Below, in pieces: positions 1 to 8,092 of a DNA stretch of 64,000 bases (position 1 is its first letter; every line of letters starts with the position of its first letter). The translations under genes and the position numbers were made by a program. Source of the DNA: a virus; the IMG/VR virus record IMGVR_UViG_3300014838_000017, positions 18,349-82,348 of that record. One strand, written 5' to 3'. Under the pieces are notes generated by a model that worked only from the letters and a program-made list of their open reading frames with translations, did no database searches and was not told the origin of the DNA.

Positions 1-2654
1 CTTTTGACAACACACCAAATAGGTTAGAGGCAGCGTTCGTTCAACGAGACACGTCTAACCAGTATTACGAGCAAATAAACATCTCCGGCTCGAACCTTAT
101 CGTGTACTTGGATGCGACTGGTTCTTTGACGGCTGATTCTGTTACTGTGTGGGCAGAAAAGTATGGGATTGGGACATCCACGACGGCATCATATGCATTA
201 ACTTCTTCATTTGCATTAAATGGAGGAGGTGGGGGAGGAGGGACATTTATTACGGGAGCATCCTATCCTATAACTTCCTCATGGACACTTACAGCATCAT
301 ATTTTAGTGGATCAACTTCGAATTCAAATTCATCCAGCTATGCCTTGACTGCTTCTTATGCATTGAATGGTGGTGGATCAAGTGTTTCGGCTAGCTGGGC
401 AAGTCAAAGTTTAAGTGCATCATATGCATTAACTGCATCATTCGCATTAAATGGAGGAGGTGGGGGTGGAACTTTTGTTACTGGGGCAACATATCAAATC
501 ACATCTAGTTGGGCTATTACCGCAAGTTATTTGAATAATATCAGTAACTCTATCGCTGTATTAAGTGCTAGTTACGCTAATTCTGCAAGTATTGCTATAA
601 CAGCGTCATATGTGCCATCGGCAAGTTTGGCGGTTACGGCATCATATGTTCCATCAGCAAGCATTGCGGTAACAGCGTCATATGTTCCATCGGCAAGCAT
701 TGCGGTAACAGCGTCATATGTTCCATCGGCAAGCATTGCGGTAACAGCATCATATGCTCCATCGGCAAGCATTGCGGTAACAGCGTCATATGTGCTATCG
801 GCTAGTTTGGGTATTTCTGCGTCATATGCGGCAACATCAAGTGTAACCCTTACCACCATCACCGCTAGTTTTGCCATATCATCATCTTACGCCTATACCG
901 CAAGTGTTGCTATAACCGCATCAAGTGTTCCATCTGCTAGTATAGCGATTACGGCATCTTATGTACCATCATCCGTTTTTTCGATATACGCATTATCAGC
1001 AAGTTCAGCACAAAATGCATCATATGTACCATCGGCGAGCGTTGCTGTAACAGCATCATATGTTCTATCATCTAGTTTAAGTATAACATCGAGTTATACC
1101 CCATCAGCGAGTGTTTCTGTAACAGCATCATATGTATCATCAGCCATAGTTTCTGTAACAGCATCATATGTATCATCATCAACCTATTCAGTATATGCGT
1201 CTTCCGCAAGCATTGCGATAACAGCATCATATGTTCTATCATCTAGTTTAAGCATAACATCGAGTTATACCCCATCGGCTAGTTACGCTCAAACTTCTAT
1301 ATCATCAAGCTTTTCCATAACAGCATCATATGCTCCATCATCAAGCATTGCGGTAACAGCATCATATGCTCCATCATCAAGCATTGCGGTAACAGCGTCA
1401 TATGCTCCATCGGCAAGTTTATCTGTTACAGCGTCATATGCTCCATCGGCTAGTTACGCTCAAACTTCTATATCATCAAGCTTTTCCATAACTGCATCAT
1501 ATGCTCCATCATCAAGCTTTTCCATAACAGCATCATATGTTCCATCATCAAGCATTGCGGTAACAGCATCATATGTTCCATCGGCAAGTTTATCTGTTAC
1601 AGCGTCATATGCTCCATCTGCTAGTATTGCGATAACGGCATCTTACACGTCAACATCAAGTTTTTCATTTGTTGCGGTATCATCAAGCTTTTCCATAACT
1701 GCATCATATGCTCCATCGGCAAGTTTATCTGTTACAGCATCTTACGTATCATCAGCTAGTATTGCGGTAACTGCCTCATATGTATCATCATCCACCACAT
1801 CTGTTACCTCAAGTTATTCTTCAACTGCAAGTTTTGCTATTACAACGTCATATGCTATAACATCGAGTTATTCTTTAAATTCGACATCCGCAAGTGTTTC
1901 TATAACTGCATCATATGTGCCATCAGCTAGTTTTGCTATAACTGCATCAATTACTCCAACGGCATCATTTATTATTAGTTCATCATATTCATTGACGGCA
2001 TCCTTTGCGTTAAACGGTGGAGGTGGTGGAGGCGCATCATTAACCACCGGGTCTTTTTATTATATAACATCGAGTTGGGCATCAAGTTCCATTAACTCTT
2101 CGATGTCATATCAAGCAGTCACATCTTATTTATCAAATACAGCAACCACCGCAAGTTATGCCCTAAACTCTGCATTCGCATATTCATCAAGTTATGCCTC
2201 CACTGCAAGTGTTAGCATAATTACATTTGTAACACAATCAGTAATATCATCATCATTTGCATCGTCGTCGGTGTCATCCAGTTATGTCCCACTTGGACGA
2301 GCTATAGTTCTTTGTTCTGCATATACCCCCCTTTTTAGCGGGGCCGATTTTGCGGAAATACCAATTCCATATTCTCCTACGGGTGGAAGTGTAACATGGA
2401 ACATAAAACGTGCTACGTTAAGAGCACAATTTCCAGAATCAAATGTTACCGCAATAAATCTTGAATATTCTTCGGGGACTGGTGTATTTAATGCTACAGT
2501 CGTCGGAACCGTGATTTTAACTGCTGGGTCATACGAAGCTTCAAGTGGCCCATTTACCACCATAGTAAATAGCGGGGATAAGGTTCGGTTCAATGTTATT
2601 ATACTTGGTGCGGCACAGAACTGGACTGTAATAATGGAACTTTCCAATACATAA
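1..2654 (+). CDS. Fibre-like SASY-repeat virion protein (5' partial)
   Basis: The frame is open from base 3 with no stop, so the true start lies left of the window; the GTG at 102 is only an internal codon. The product is dominated by degenerate 12-residue repeats of the type ITASYVPSASIA, broken by four Gly-rich turns (ALNGGG...). Three of these turns are followed by a TG-x-x-Y-x-ITSSW segment. About 120 residues of non-repetitive sequence follow and look like a compact C-terminal beta domain. Such Ser/Ala/Thr/Tyr repeats are common in long fibre proteins of marine phages, so an extended fibre or fibre-attachment role is likely. It leads a run of apparently co-transcribed fibre-region genes. 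Function is inferred from composition and position only. Confidence 0.75.
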   Translation, partial: FDNTPNRLEAAFVQRDTSNQYYEQINISGSNLIVYLDATGSLTADSVTVWAEKYGIGTSTTASYALTSSFALNGGGGGGGTFITGASYPITSSWTLTASYFSGSTSNSNSSSYALTASYALNGGGSSVSASWASQSLSASYALTASFALNGGGGGGTFVTGATYQITSSWAITASYLNNISNSIAVLSASYANSASIAITASYVPSASLAVTASYVPSASIAVTASYVPSASIAVTASYVPSASIAVTASYAPSASIAVTASYVLSASLGISASYAATSSVTLTTITASFAISSSYAYTASVAITASSVPSASIAITASYVPSSVFSIYALSASSAQNASYVPSASVAVTASYVLSSSLSITSSYTPSASVSVTASYVSSAIVSVTASYVSSSTYSVYASSASIAITASYVLSSSLSITSSYTPSASYAQTSISSSFSITASYAPSSSIAVTASYAPSSSIAVTASYAPSASLSVTASYAPSASYAQTSISSSFSITASYAPSSSFSITASYVPSSSIAVTASYVPSASLSVTASYAPSASIAITASYTSTSSFSFVAVSSSFSITASYAPSASLSVTASYVSSASIAVTASYVSSSTTSVTSSYSSTASFAITTSYAITSSYSLNSTSASVSITASYVPSASFAITASITPTASFIISSSYSLTASFALNGGGGGGASLTTGSFYYITSSWASSSINSSMSYQAVTSYLSNTATTASYALNSAFAYSSSYASTASVSIITFVTQSVISSSFASSSVSSSYVPLGRAIVLCSAYTPLFSGADFAEIPIPYSPTGGSVTWNIKRATLRAQFPESNVTAINLEYSSGTGVFNATVVGTVILTAGSYEASSGPFTTIVNSGDKVRFNVIILGAAQNWTVIMELSNT
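603..818 (+). repeat. 36-bp tandem coding repeat (six units)
   Basis: Six adjacent 36-bp units (starting at 603, 639, 675, 711, 747 and 783) encode TASYVPSASIAV-type dodecapeptides. The middle four are nearly identical, which points to recent unit duplication. More diverged copies continue to about 1990. Confidence 0.85.
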
Positions 2655-2657
2655 CCC

Positions 2658-2665
2658 TATTTATC
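2658..2665 (+). promoter_or_regulatory. Candidate late promoter box (TATTTATC)
   Basis: Near-match to the TAYTTATA box seen before many virion genes here. It lies 5 nt before the ATG of the first paralogue, in the only gap (16 nt) between the repeat protein and the tandem array. One mismatch at the last base. Confidence 0.4.
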
Positions 2666-2670
2666 AATAT

Positions 2671-3741
2671 ATGGCTACATCTCAGTTTACAATCTACACA
2701 TCTTCCGATGCCGGTGGTCCGGGGTTAATTACCGGCATTACTGGTTCATTATTGAGCGTTCTTGATGCTTGCCTTGTGAATGGTTATGGCACACAACCGG
2801 GTGCGGGGTGGACAAAGCCATTTGCCAATTTCTCAGGAGCTTTGGGATGCTATAAACAGCCAACGGGGTCGGCATTAACACTATTTGTCAATGACGGTGG
2901 TGGAAATTTATCGGCAGTGGGTCAAGAAGCGTGGGCATGTGGATATGAAGTCCTAACGTATTTGACGGGTTCGGGAAATGGTTCAGGCGTCATTTTTACG
3001 GGGTCATATGGAAATGGGCAGGGGTTTGGTCAATTTCCTCTTCCTTCTCAACTACTATCCACGGGACACGTCGTATGGAGAAAGAGCACAAGTGCTAATA
3101 CCGTAGGTAGGTCGTGGATTATTGCGGCTGATTCTTCGAGCATGTATTTGTGGATTCAGACAGGTGATACCGCAGGAATGTATTATCACGGTGCCTTTGG
3201 AGATTTTTATTCGTTAAAAGGACCAACTGATTTATACCGATGTCATATATATGGACGTAATGTTGAAAATACAAATGGTGGTGCTTCGAGTGCTCAGGAT
3301 TGGACCGATTCATTATCTGCTTGGAATAATAATAACCTAAATGCATTGACGATTGCTCAACCCGGGCATTTCTTAGATCGAAATTCGGGTGGAAGTGGAG
3401 CAAGTATTGCTTATACTAAAAAAGGAGATTCTGGACTTGGGGGTAGTTGTCAAAATAACACTCCGGCATCTGTTCCAATCCAAGGGATTTTACAAACCCC
3501 AAATGGGGCGGATAATTCATTGTACTTATCTCCGATATGGATCGTCGAACCATTAAATCTTTCGTATCGTGGAAGATTGCGTGGAATTGTTCAAATATGT
3601 CATCCTACCTCTAACTTTTCAGATGGTCAGATCATTCAAGGATCAGGAGACTATAATGGAAAATCATATATAATTATTAAACAAGGCCCTACTTCCGGAA
3701 TGTGGGGGCTTGAAACCTCTCCTACAGTGGAAACGAATTAA
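2671..3741 (+). CDS. Tandem fibre-region paralogue 1
   Basis: First of four consecutive homologous genes (356 aa). All begin SQFTIY-S-D, share an ACLVNGY-x-x-x-P-x-AGW-x-KP block near residues 30-50 and a central AADSSSMYLWIQTGDT / FGDFYSL block, and end in SDGQIIQGS-DY-GK followed by a short tail closing in TN. The family is widespread in phage structural regions, but I know of no established biochemical function. Position between a fibre repeat protein and the tail genes suggests an adhesin, fibre tip or decoration protein. No signal peptide or membrane segment is visible. Confidence 0.8.
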   Translation: MATSQFTIYTSSDAGGPGLITGITGSLLSVLDACLVNGYGTQPGAGWTKPFANFSGALGCYKQPTGSALTLFVNDGGGNLSAVGQEAWACGYEVLTYLTGSGNGSGVIFTGSYGNGQGFGQFPLPSQLLSTGHVVWRKSTSANTVGRSWIIAADSSSMYLWIQTGDTAGMYYHGAFGDFYSLKGPTDLYRCHIYGRNVENTNGGASSAQDWTDSLSAWNNNNLNALTIAQPGHFLDRNSGGSGASIAYTKKGDSGLGGSCQNNTPASVPIQGILQTPNGADNSLYLSPIWIVEPLNLSYRGRLRGIVQICHPTSNFSDGQIIQGSGDYNGKSYIIIKQGPTSGMWGLETSPTVETN

Positions 3742-3744
3742 TTT

Positions 3745-4782
3745 ATGGCGACATCACAATTTACAATTTATACATCTGCGGATGTAGGTGGTCCAGGTCC
3801 AATATATGGAAATAGTGGTTCTTTGATAACAGTATTGAATGCTTGTCTTGTAACTGGTTATAGCGAAAAACCTGCGGCTGGATGGTTAAAACCATTAACT
3901 GATAGTAGTAGTTATGCTTGTTATCAACAACCATCTGGTTCCAAGTTTACCATGTTTGTAAATGATAATTTCATTCAATCTGGAATGGAGGCATCATTTA
4001 CGGGATGGGCAAATATGACATCATTAACAGGATCGGGAAATCCGTCAGCAGATTCAAATGTTGGTGCTGGCTATGGACAGTTTCCCTTACCTCAACAATC
4101 GATTACAGTTGGAAAGGTAATGATAAGAAAAAGTAGTACTTCGGATACAACATCGGCAAGAACTTGGATTATTGCTGCCGATAATTATACGATGTATATT
4201 TGGATATTAGCTGGAGATACCGCAGGATACTATTCACATGTAACATTTGGAGATTTTTATTCTTTATATGGAGCATCCGATGTTGGAAGATGTATGATAA
4301 AGGGACGTGCGGGAGAAGGCAGTCCTAATAATCAATATGATTTTACGGATGTAATGTCGATGGGGATTTATAATGCGATCAATTATTTAACTATTCCTTT
4401 TCCTGGAAATTATTTAGCAAAAAGCGCAGCTGGAACGGGCCAAAGCATTGGAAATACGATAAAAGGAGATGCGCTTGTAGCATATGGGCTTCAGGGAAAT
4501 TATCCATATGGATGTTCATTTGGAGGACAGCTCACATCACCAAATCCAACCGATAATAATTTATACTTATCATATTTATGGGTTGTTGACCCATCCAACT
4601 CCAGTTTGCGTGGAAAATATAGAGGAATCTATCAATTGTGTCACAATCCTTCAAATTTTGTGGATGGACAGCCGATTGTAGGAAGTGGAACCTTTGCCGG
4701 GAAAACATTTTTGATAATAAAAGGAGGATATAATCTTGGAATGTGGTGCCTTGAAACATCGAATACAGTTTTAACTAATTAA
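3745..4782 (+). CDS. Tandem fibre-region paralogue 2
   Basis: 345 aa, starting 3 nt after paralogue 1 with the same family blocks (SQFTIYTSADVGGPG, PAAGWLKP, FGDFYSLYG, ETSNTV-TN). It lacks part of the central loop seen in paralogue 1 and differs most between residues 60 and 110, the stretch most variable across the four copies. That pattern would fit a surface-exposed, ligand-facing region, but this is inference. Tight spacing implies one transcript with its neighbours. Confidence 0.8.
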   Translation: MATSQFTIYTSADVGGPGPIYGNSGSLITVLNACLVTGYSEKPAAGWLKPLTDSSSYACYQQPSGSKFTMFVNDNFIQSGMEASFTGWANMTSLTGSGNPSADSNVGAGYGQFPLPQQSITVGKVMIRKSSTSDTTSARTWIIAADNYTMYIWILAGDTAGYYSHVTFGDFYSLYGASDVGRCMIKGRAGEGSPNNQYDFTDVMSMGIYNAINYLTIPFPGNYLAKSAAGTGQSIGNTIKGDALVAYGLQGNYPYGCSFGGQLTSPNPTDNNLYLSYLWVVDPSNSSLRGKYRGIYQLCHNPSNFVDGQPIVGSGTFAGKTFLIIKGGYNLGMWCLETSNTVLTN

Positions 4783-4786
4783 TATC

Positions 4787-5836
4787 ATGCCTTCATCACA
4801 ATTTACAATCTACACTGCTGCCGATCCATATGGTCCAGGATACATGCATGGAAATAGTGGATCATTAGTGTCCATATTAAATGCCTGTCTCGTTAATGGA
4901 TATACAGGTAAACCCGCCGCAGGATGGACTAAACCATTACCAGATGTCTCTGGAGTATATGCTTGTTATAAACAAGCAACTGGGTCAAACATGACCTTAT
5001 TTATAAATGATAATGGACCAAATGTAACTTCTTTGGGATCGGAAGCGTGGGCAGTTGGATGGGAAAGTATGACTTCTCTAACGTCGGGGTCGGCAAATAC
5101 AAATAATGGTGTGGGAACGACCTCATTTCCAACACCAATACAATCTTTAAGTGGACATGTAGTTTGGAAAAAAAGTAATACGATTGACAATACCACAAAT
5201 AGATATTGGATTCTAGCAGCCGATTCAAGTTCCATGTATTTATGGGTTCAGACCGGGGATAATTCTGCCACGGCATATTATCACGCATCATTTGGTGATT
5301 GTTATTCATTAGTAGGGTCAAGCGATAAATGGAAATGTTATATTATGGGGAGATATGTGGAAAATACTACTAACATTGGTGGTGTTGATTGGACTGATGG
5401 TTTACCAACCACTACAGACCCATACTATAGTAGTAATGGATTATCTACCCCTCAGCCGGGACATTATTTAGCCAGGACTGCTTGGGGAGGTGGAACATCT
5501 CTATCATTCGCAAAACGAGGAGATTCCGGAGTAACCCAAGGATATGCAAATACATCTTTTCCTATATGTGCACAAATAAACGGAGTGCTGGGATGTCCAA
5601 ATTCATCGGATGGACAACTTTATATGTGTCCATTGTGGCTGGCCGAACCCGGAGTTTTGCTTAGAGGAAGATTTAGAGGGTTATATCAAGTGGGGCATCC
5701 TTCCACAATGTTTTCTGATGGACAAGTAATCCAAGGTGCGAATGATTATGCAGGAAAAACATTTATGATCGTTCACCAGAGTTATTATGGTAGTTATTGG
5801 GCATTAGAGATTTCAAACACCGTGGAGACAAATTAA
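4787..5836 (+). CDS. Tandem fibre-region paralogue 3
   Basis: 349 aa. Same family: SQFTIYTAADPYGPG start, ACLVNGYTGKPAAGWTKP, AADSSSMYLWVQTGD, FGDCYSLVG, SDGQVIQGANDYAGK, ending EISNTVETN. Starts 4 nt after paralogue 2. By eye it is closest to paralogue 1 in the central block. Function unknown; structural or adhesin role inferred from context. Confidence 0.8.
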   Translation: MPSSQFTIYTAADPYGPGYMHGNSGSLVSILNACLVNGYTGKPAAGWTKPLPDVSGVYACYKQATGSNMTLFINDNGPNVTSLGSEAWAVGWESMTSLTSGSANTNNGVGTTSFPTPIQSLSGHVVWKKSNTIDNTTNRYWILAADSSSMYLWVQTGDNSATAYYHASFGDCYSLVGSSDKWKCYIMGRYVENTTNIGGVDWTDGLPTTTDPYYSSNGLSTPQPGHYLARTAWGGGTSLSFAKRGDSGVTQGYANTSFPICAQINGVLGCPNSSDGQLYMCPLWLAEPGVLLRGRFRGLYQVGHPSTMFSDGQVIQGANDYAGKTFMIVHQSYYGSYWALEISNTVETN

Positions 5837-5837
5837 T

Positions 5838-6824
5838 ATGGCTCAGTTTACAATATATAAATCATCCGATGCATCATCTCCTATACTATATGGTACGACC
5901 GGGAGTCTATTAGTTGTTCTAGATGCTTGTTTAGTTAATGGATATGGAACAAAACCTGCTGCTGGATGGTTGAAGCCGATTGTCAATGCAACGGGTAATG
6001 GATCACCGATCTATGGGTGTTATCAACAACCAACCGGTTCTGGACTGACACTATTTATTAATGATAATAGTCCAAACCAATCAGCTCTTGGAACTGAAGC
6101 GTGGGCGACTGGATGGGAGAGTTTATCTAATTTGGGGGTCTCCCCTAACACCAATGGAACTGGATCGGGACAGTTTCCAACACCTGCACAATCTCTTACC
6201 TCGGGACATGTTGTAATTCGGAAAAGTGCAACGAATGATTCGAGTAGTGTAAGACAATGGATTGTTGCCGCAGATTCCAGTTCATTCTATATGTTTATGT
6301 CTACCGGAGATACGGCGACTATGTATTATGATTTCGCATTTGGAGATATTTATTCATTCAACACGACGGCTGATTCTTATAAATGTATTATCATTGGTAG
6401 AAATACAGAAAACACATCTACGGTAACAGATGATGGTTTAGATGCCTTTACAGCTTTAAATACACCAACGATTGGAAACTATATGGCACGGAGTTTTACC
6501 GGCTTGGGGACATCCGTTCAAGTTGGAAAACATGGAGATGGAGTTAAAGGAAGTTCATATTTTTATGGAAGTATTTTATATCCAAATCCATCCGATAGCG
6601 CATTATATTTAAGTCCCATATGGGTAGTTGAACCTTCATCTCCAACAATTCGAGGACAACTGCGTGGGTTATATCAACCCTTACACGCATCTACTAACTT
6701 TACGGATGGACAAATAATTAGTGGATCATTAGATTATAACGGAAAAATGTTCGAAGTAATCCGAGAATCTCCCAATGCAGGTGCATTTGTAATAGAAATA
6801 AGTAATACGTTATTAACTAACTAA
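5838..6824 (+). CDS. Tandem fibre-region paralogue 4
   Basis: 328 aa, the shortest copy, starting 1 nt after paralogue 3. It keeps the family frame (AQFTIYKSSDASSPI, ACLVNGYGTKPAAGWLKP, AADSSSFYMFMSTGD, FGDIYSF, TDGQIISGSLDYNGK) and ends EISNTLLTN. It has lost residues in the loop between the central block and the C-terminal sandwich. Structural or adhesin role inferred. Confidence 0.8.
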   Translation: MAQFTIYKSSDASSPILYGTTGSLLVVLDACLVNGYGTKPAAGWLKPIVNATGNGSPIYGCYQQPTGSGLTLFINDNSPNQSALGTEAWATGWESLSNLGVSPNTNGTGSGQFPTPAQSLTSGHVVIRKSATNDSSSVRQWIVAADSSSFYMFMSTGDTATMYYDFAFGDIYSFNTTADSYKCIIIGRNTENTSTVTDDGLDAFTALNTPTIGNYMARSFTGLGTSVQVGKHGDGVKGSSYFYGSILYPNPSDSALYLSPIWVVEPSSPTIRGQLRGLYQPLHASTNFTDGQIISGSLDYNGKMFEVIRESPNAGAFVIEISNTLLTN

Positions 6825-6825
6825 A

Positions 6826-7470
6826 ATGCCATCAACCCAATTTGTAAGAGGAAACGATACTTCCAGAACGGGAGTTGGGGCGACTGTTATTTGGGATAGG
6901 CAAATGGAAGCATCTATAAATCCAACAGTATCTATTATTCAGGATCGATTGTTAGATACATCTGCATTGGGGGCTACTATGACGAGAGATCGGAGTGGAG
7001 AACCAGGAGTTACTTCTTATTTAAGAGGATTAGCATTTGGGTCTCCAACCAGTTTGGATGGACAGGGAAGTTTTGGACGCCATATGCAAGTTGGTATAAA
7101 TAAAGATGTTAACATAGGAAATCCATCAGCACCATCATTAAGACTTGATACTGTGGGGTTTTGGAGATTCCGATGGGTTGTCAATCCTGGATCACGGAGA
7201 ATATCGGCGTTGTCTCAACAACAAGCAGCGAGTGGTTCATATACACCATCGATGGTTATAAAAGCAAATCCAAATATTGGGTTAAATTTCGATGTTTCCG
7301 CATCTGCTGCGACTATAGCAGGATGGACAAGTATTGGACCATTAATGTTTAATGCTACAGCACAAGATGTAGTATGGGTTGAACTACATAATAATAATAT
7401 GAATGTACCAAATATAAACGGAAGTTTAGTTACATATCCAGCATACTTCGACCATATAGTGGTCGCTTAA
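6826..7470 (+). CDS. Fibre-region hypothetical protein
   Basis: 214 aa, starting 1 nt after the fourth paralogue. The N-terminal part (STQFVRGNDTSRTGVG...WDRQ) is not the family block, though the opening residues echo it. Residues 90-214 are Ser/Gly/Asn-rich and beta-like (RLDTVGFWRFRWVVNPGSRR; PSMVIKANPNIGLNFDVS), as in phage head or tail decoration proteins. I do not recognise the family. Co-transcription with the array suggests a virion part. Confidence 0.7.
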   Translation: MPSTQFVRGNDTSRTGVGATVIWDRQMEASINPTVSIIQDRLLDTSALGATMTRDRSGEPGVTSYLRGLAFGSPTSLDGQGSFGRHMQVGINKDVNIGNPSAPSLRLDTVGFWRFRWVVNPGSRRISALSQQQAASGSYTPSMVIKANPNIGLNFDVSASAATIAGWTSIGPLMFNATAQDVVWVELHNNNMNVPNINGSLVTYPAYFDHIVVA

Positions 7471-7473
7471 TAT

Positions 7474-7653
7474 ATGGCACAACAACCAAATCCCAATGAG
7501 TTCAAAGTTTGGCAAAATCAGACTCCCGTAGTTAATATTAATACGGATTTAGAGTTTAATGTTTGGCAAAATCAGACTCCCAATGCCGACATTGATGAGA
7601 GTTATCCTATAACCCCCACACAAACAATGCGTCGAAGAGTTATGGAGTTTTAA
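7474..7653 (+). CDS. Small protein with two WQNQTP repeats (59 aa)
   Basis: Short ORF starting 3 nt after the preceding stop. It contains two copies of EF-x-VWQNQTP, each followed by an Asn-Ile or Asp-Ile segment, and ends in a basic MRRRVMEF tail. The duplicated peptide and tight spacing argue that it is real. Function unknown; last gene of the fibre-region transcript. Confidence 0.55.
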   Translation: MAQQPNPNEFKVWQNQTPVVNINTDLEFNVWQNQTPNADIDESYPITPTQTMRRRVMEF

Positions 7654-7686
7654 AAATGTTGTGTAATGTTTTCAGAATCATACAAA

Positions 7687-7694
7687 TATTTATA
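7687..7694 (+). promoter_or_regulatory. Candidate late promoter (TATTTATA)
   Basis: Exact TATTTATA, 4 nt before the ATG at 7699. No Shine-Dalgarno site lies between box and start. Confidence 0.5.
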
Positions 7695-7698
7695 TCAT

Positions 7699-8004
7699 AT
7701 GTCACAAACTAAAAAACTTACAGACGCCGAGTTCTCCGAAATAAAAATGCTGCAAGGCAAATTTCAGGAGAGTATTTTCAAGATGGGAAATCAACAAGTT
7801 CAAAAAATGGAACTTGACCGTCTTGTAACAGAATTTGTTGAAAACGAAAAGAAACTGAAGGACGAGTGGCAATCACTCCAAAAGCTTGAACGAGGTCTCC
7901 TTGACAAGCTCATCCAGAAGTATGGAGAAGGAAGTTTAAACATGACAGATGGGACGATGATAACTCCTGATTCTGTGGTCACAAGTGAACAGAGAAAGGT
8001 ATAA
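7699..8004 (+). CDS. Small coiled-coil protein
   Basis: 101 aa from the ATG at 7699 (MSQTKKLTDAEFSEI). An in-frame ATG at 7666 would add 11 residues but lies upstream of the late-promoter box, so the later start is preferred. Residues 5-75 form a charged amphipathic helix or coiled coil (FVENEKKLKDEWQSLQKLE), followed by a short polar tail. It lies just before the sheath gene. Similar small helical proteins occur beside tail genes in large phages, but no function can be assigned. Confidence 0.7.
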   Translation: MSQTKKLTDAEFSEIKMLQGKFQESIFKMGNQQVQKMELDRLVTEFVENEKKLKDEWQSLQKLERGLLDKLIQKYGEGSLNMTDGTMITPDSVVTSEQRKV

Positions 8005-8032
8005 ATATTTGCATCTTCGTTTTTTTGACATA

Positions 8033-8040
8033 TATTTATA
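8033..8040 (+). promoter_or_regulatory. Candidate late promoter of the sheath gene (TATTTATA)
   Basis: Exact TATTTATA 52 nt before the sheath ATG, leaving a leader of roughly 45 nt. This leader carries a normal Shine-Dalgarno (AAGGA, 8081-8085), unlike the short-leader late genes. The sheath is a high-copy virion protein, so a strong SD-bearing leader fits. Confidence 0.55.
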
Positions 8041-8092
8041 AACTGAAAATATAAACTTTCTCTATCAACAATATTGAAAGAAGGATCATAAT

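Noticed and set aside
603-818. CRISPR-like regular 36-bp repeats
   Set aside because: The units are contiguous with no spacers, stay in frame and encode a peptide repeat.
572-877. Minus-strand ORF over the repeat region
   Set aside because: It is the antisense reading of the 36-bp tandem repeat; no promoter or RBS and no independent sequence signal.
8025-8055. Sigma70 promoter (TTGACA...TATAAA) for the sheath gene
   Set aside because: The spacer would be 19 nt and the late box overlaps it; the late promoter explains the region better.
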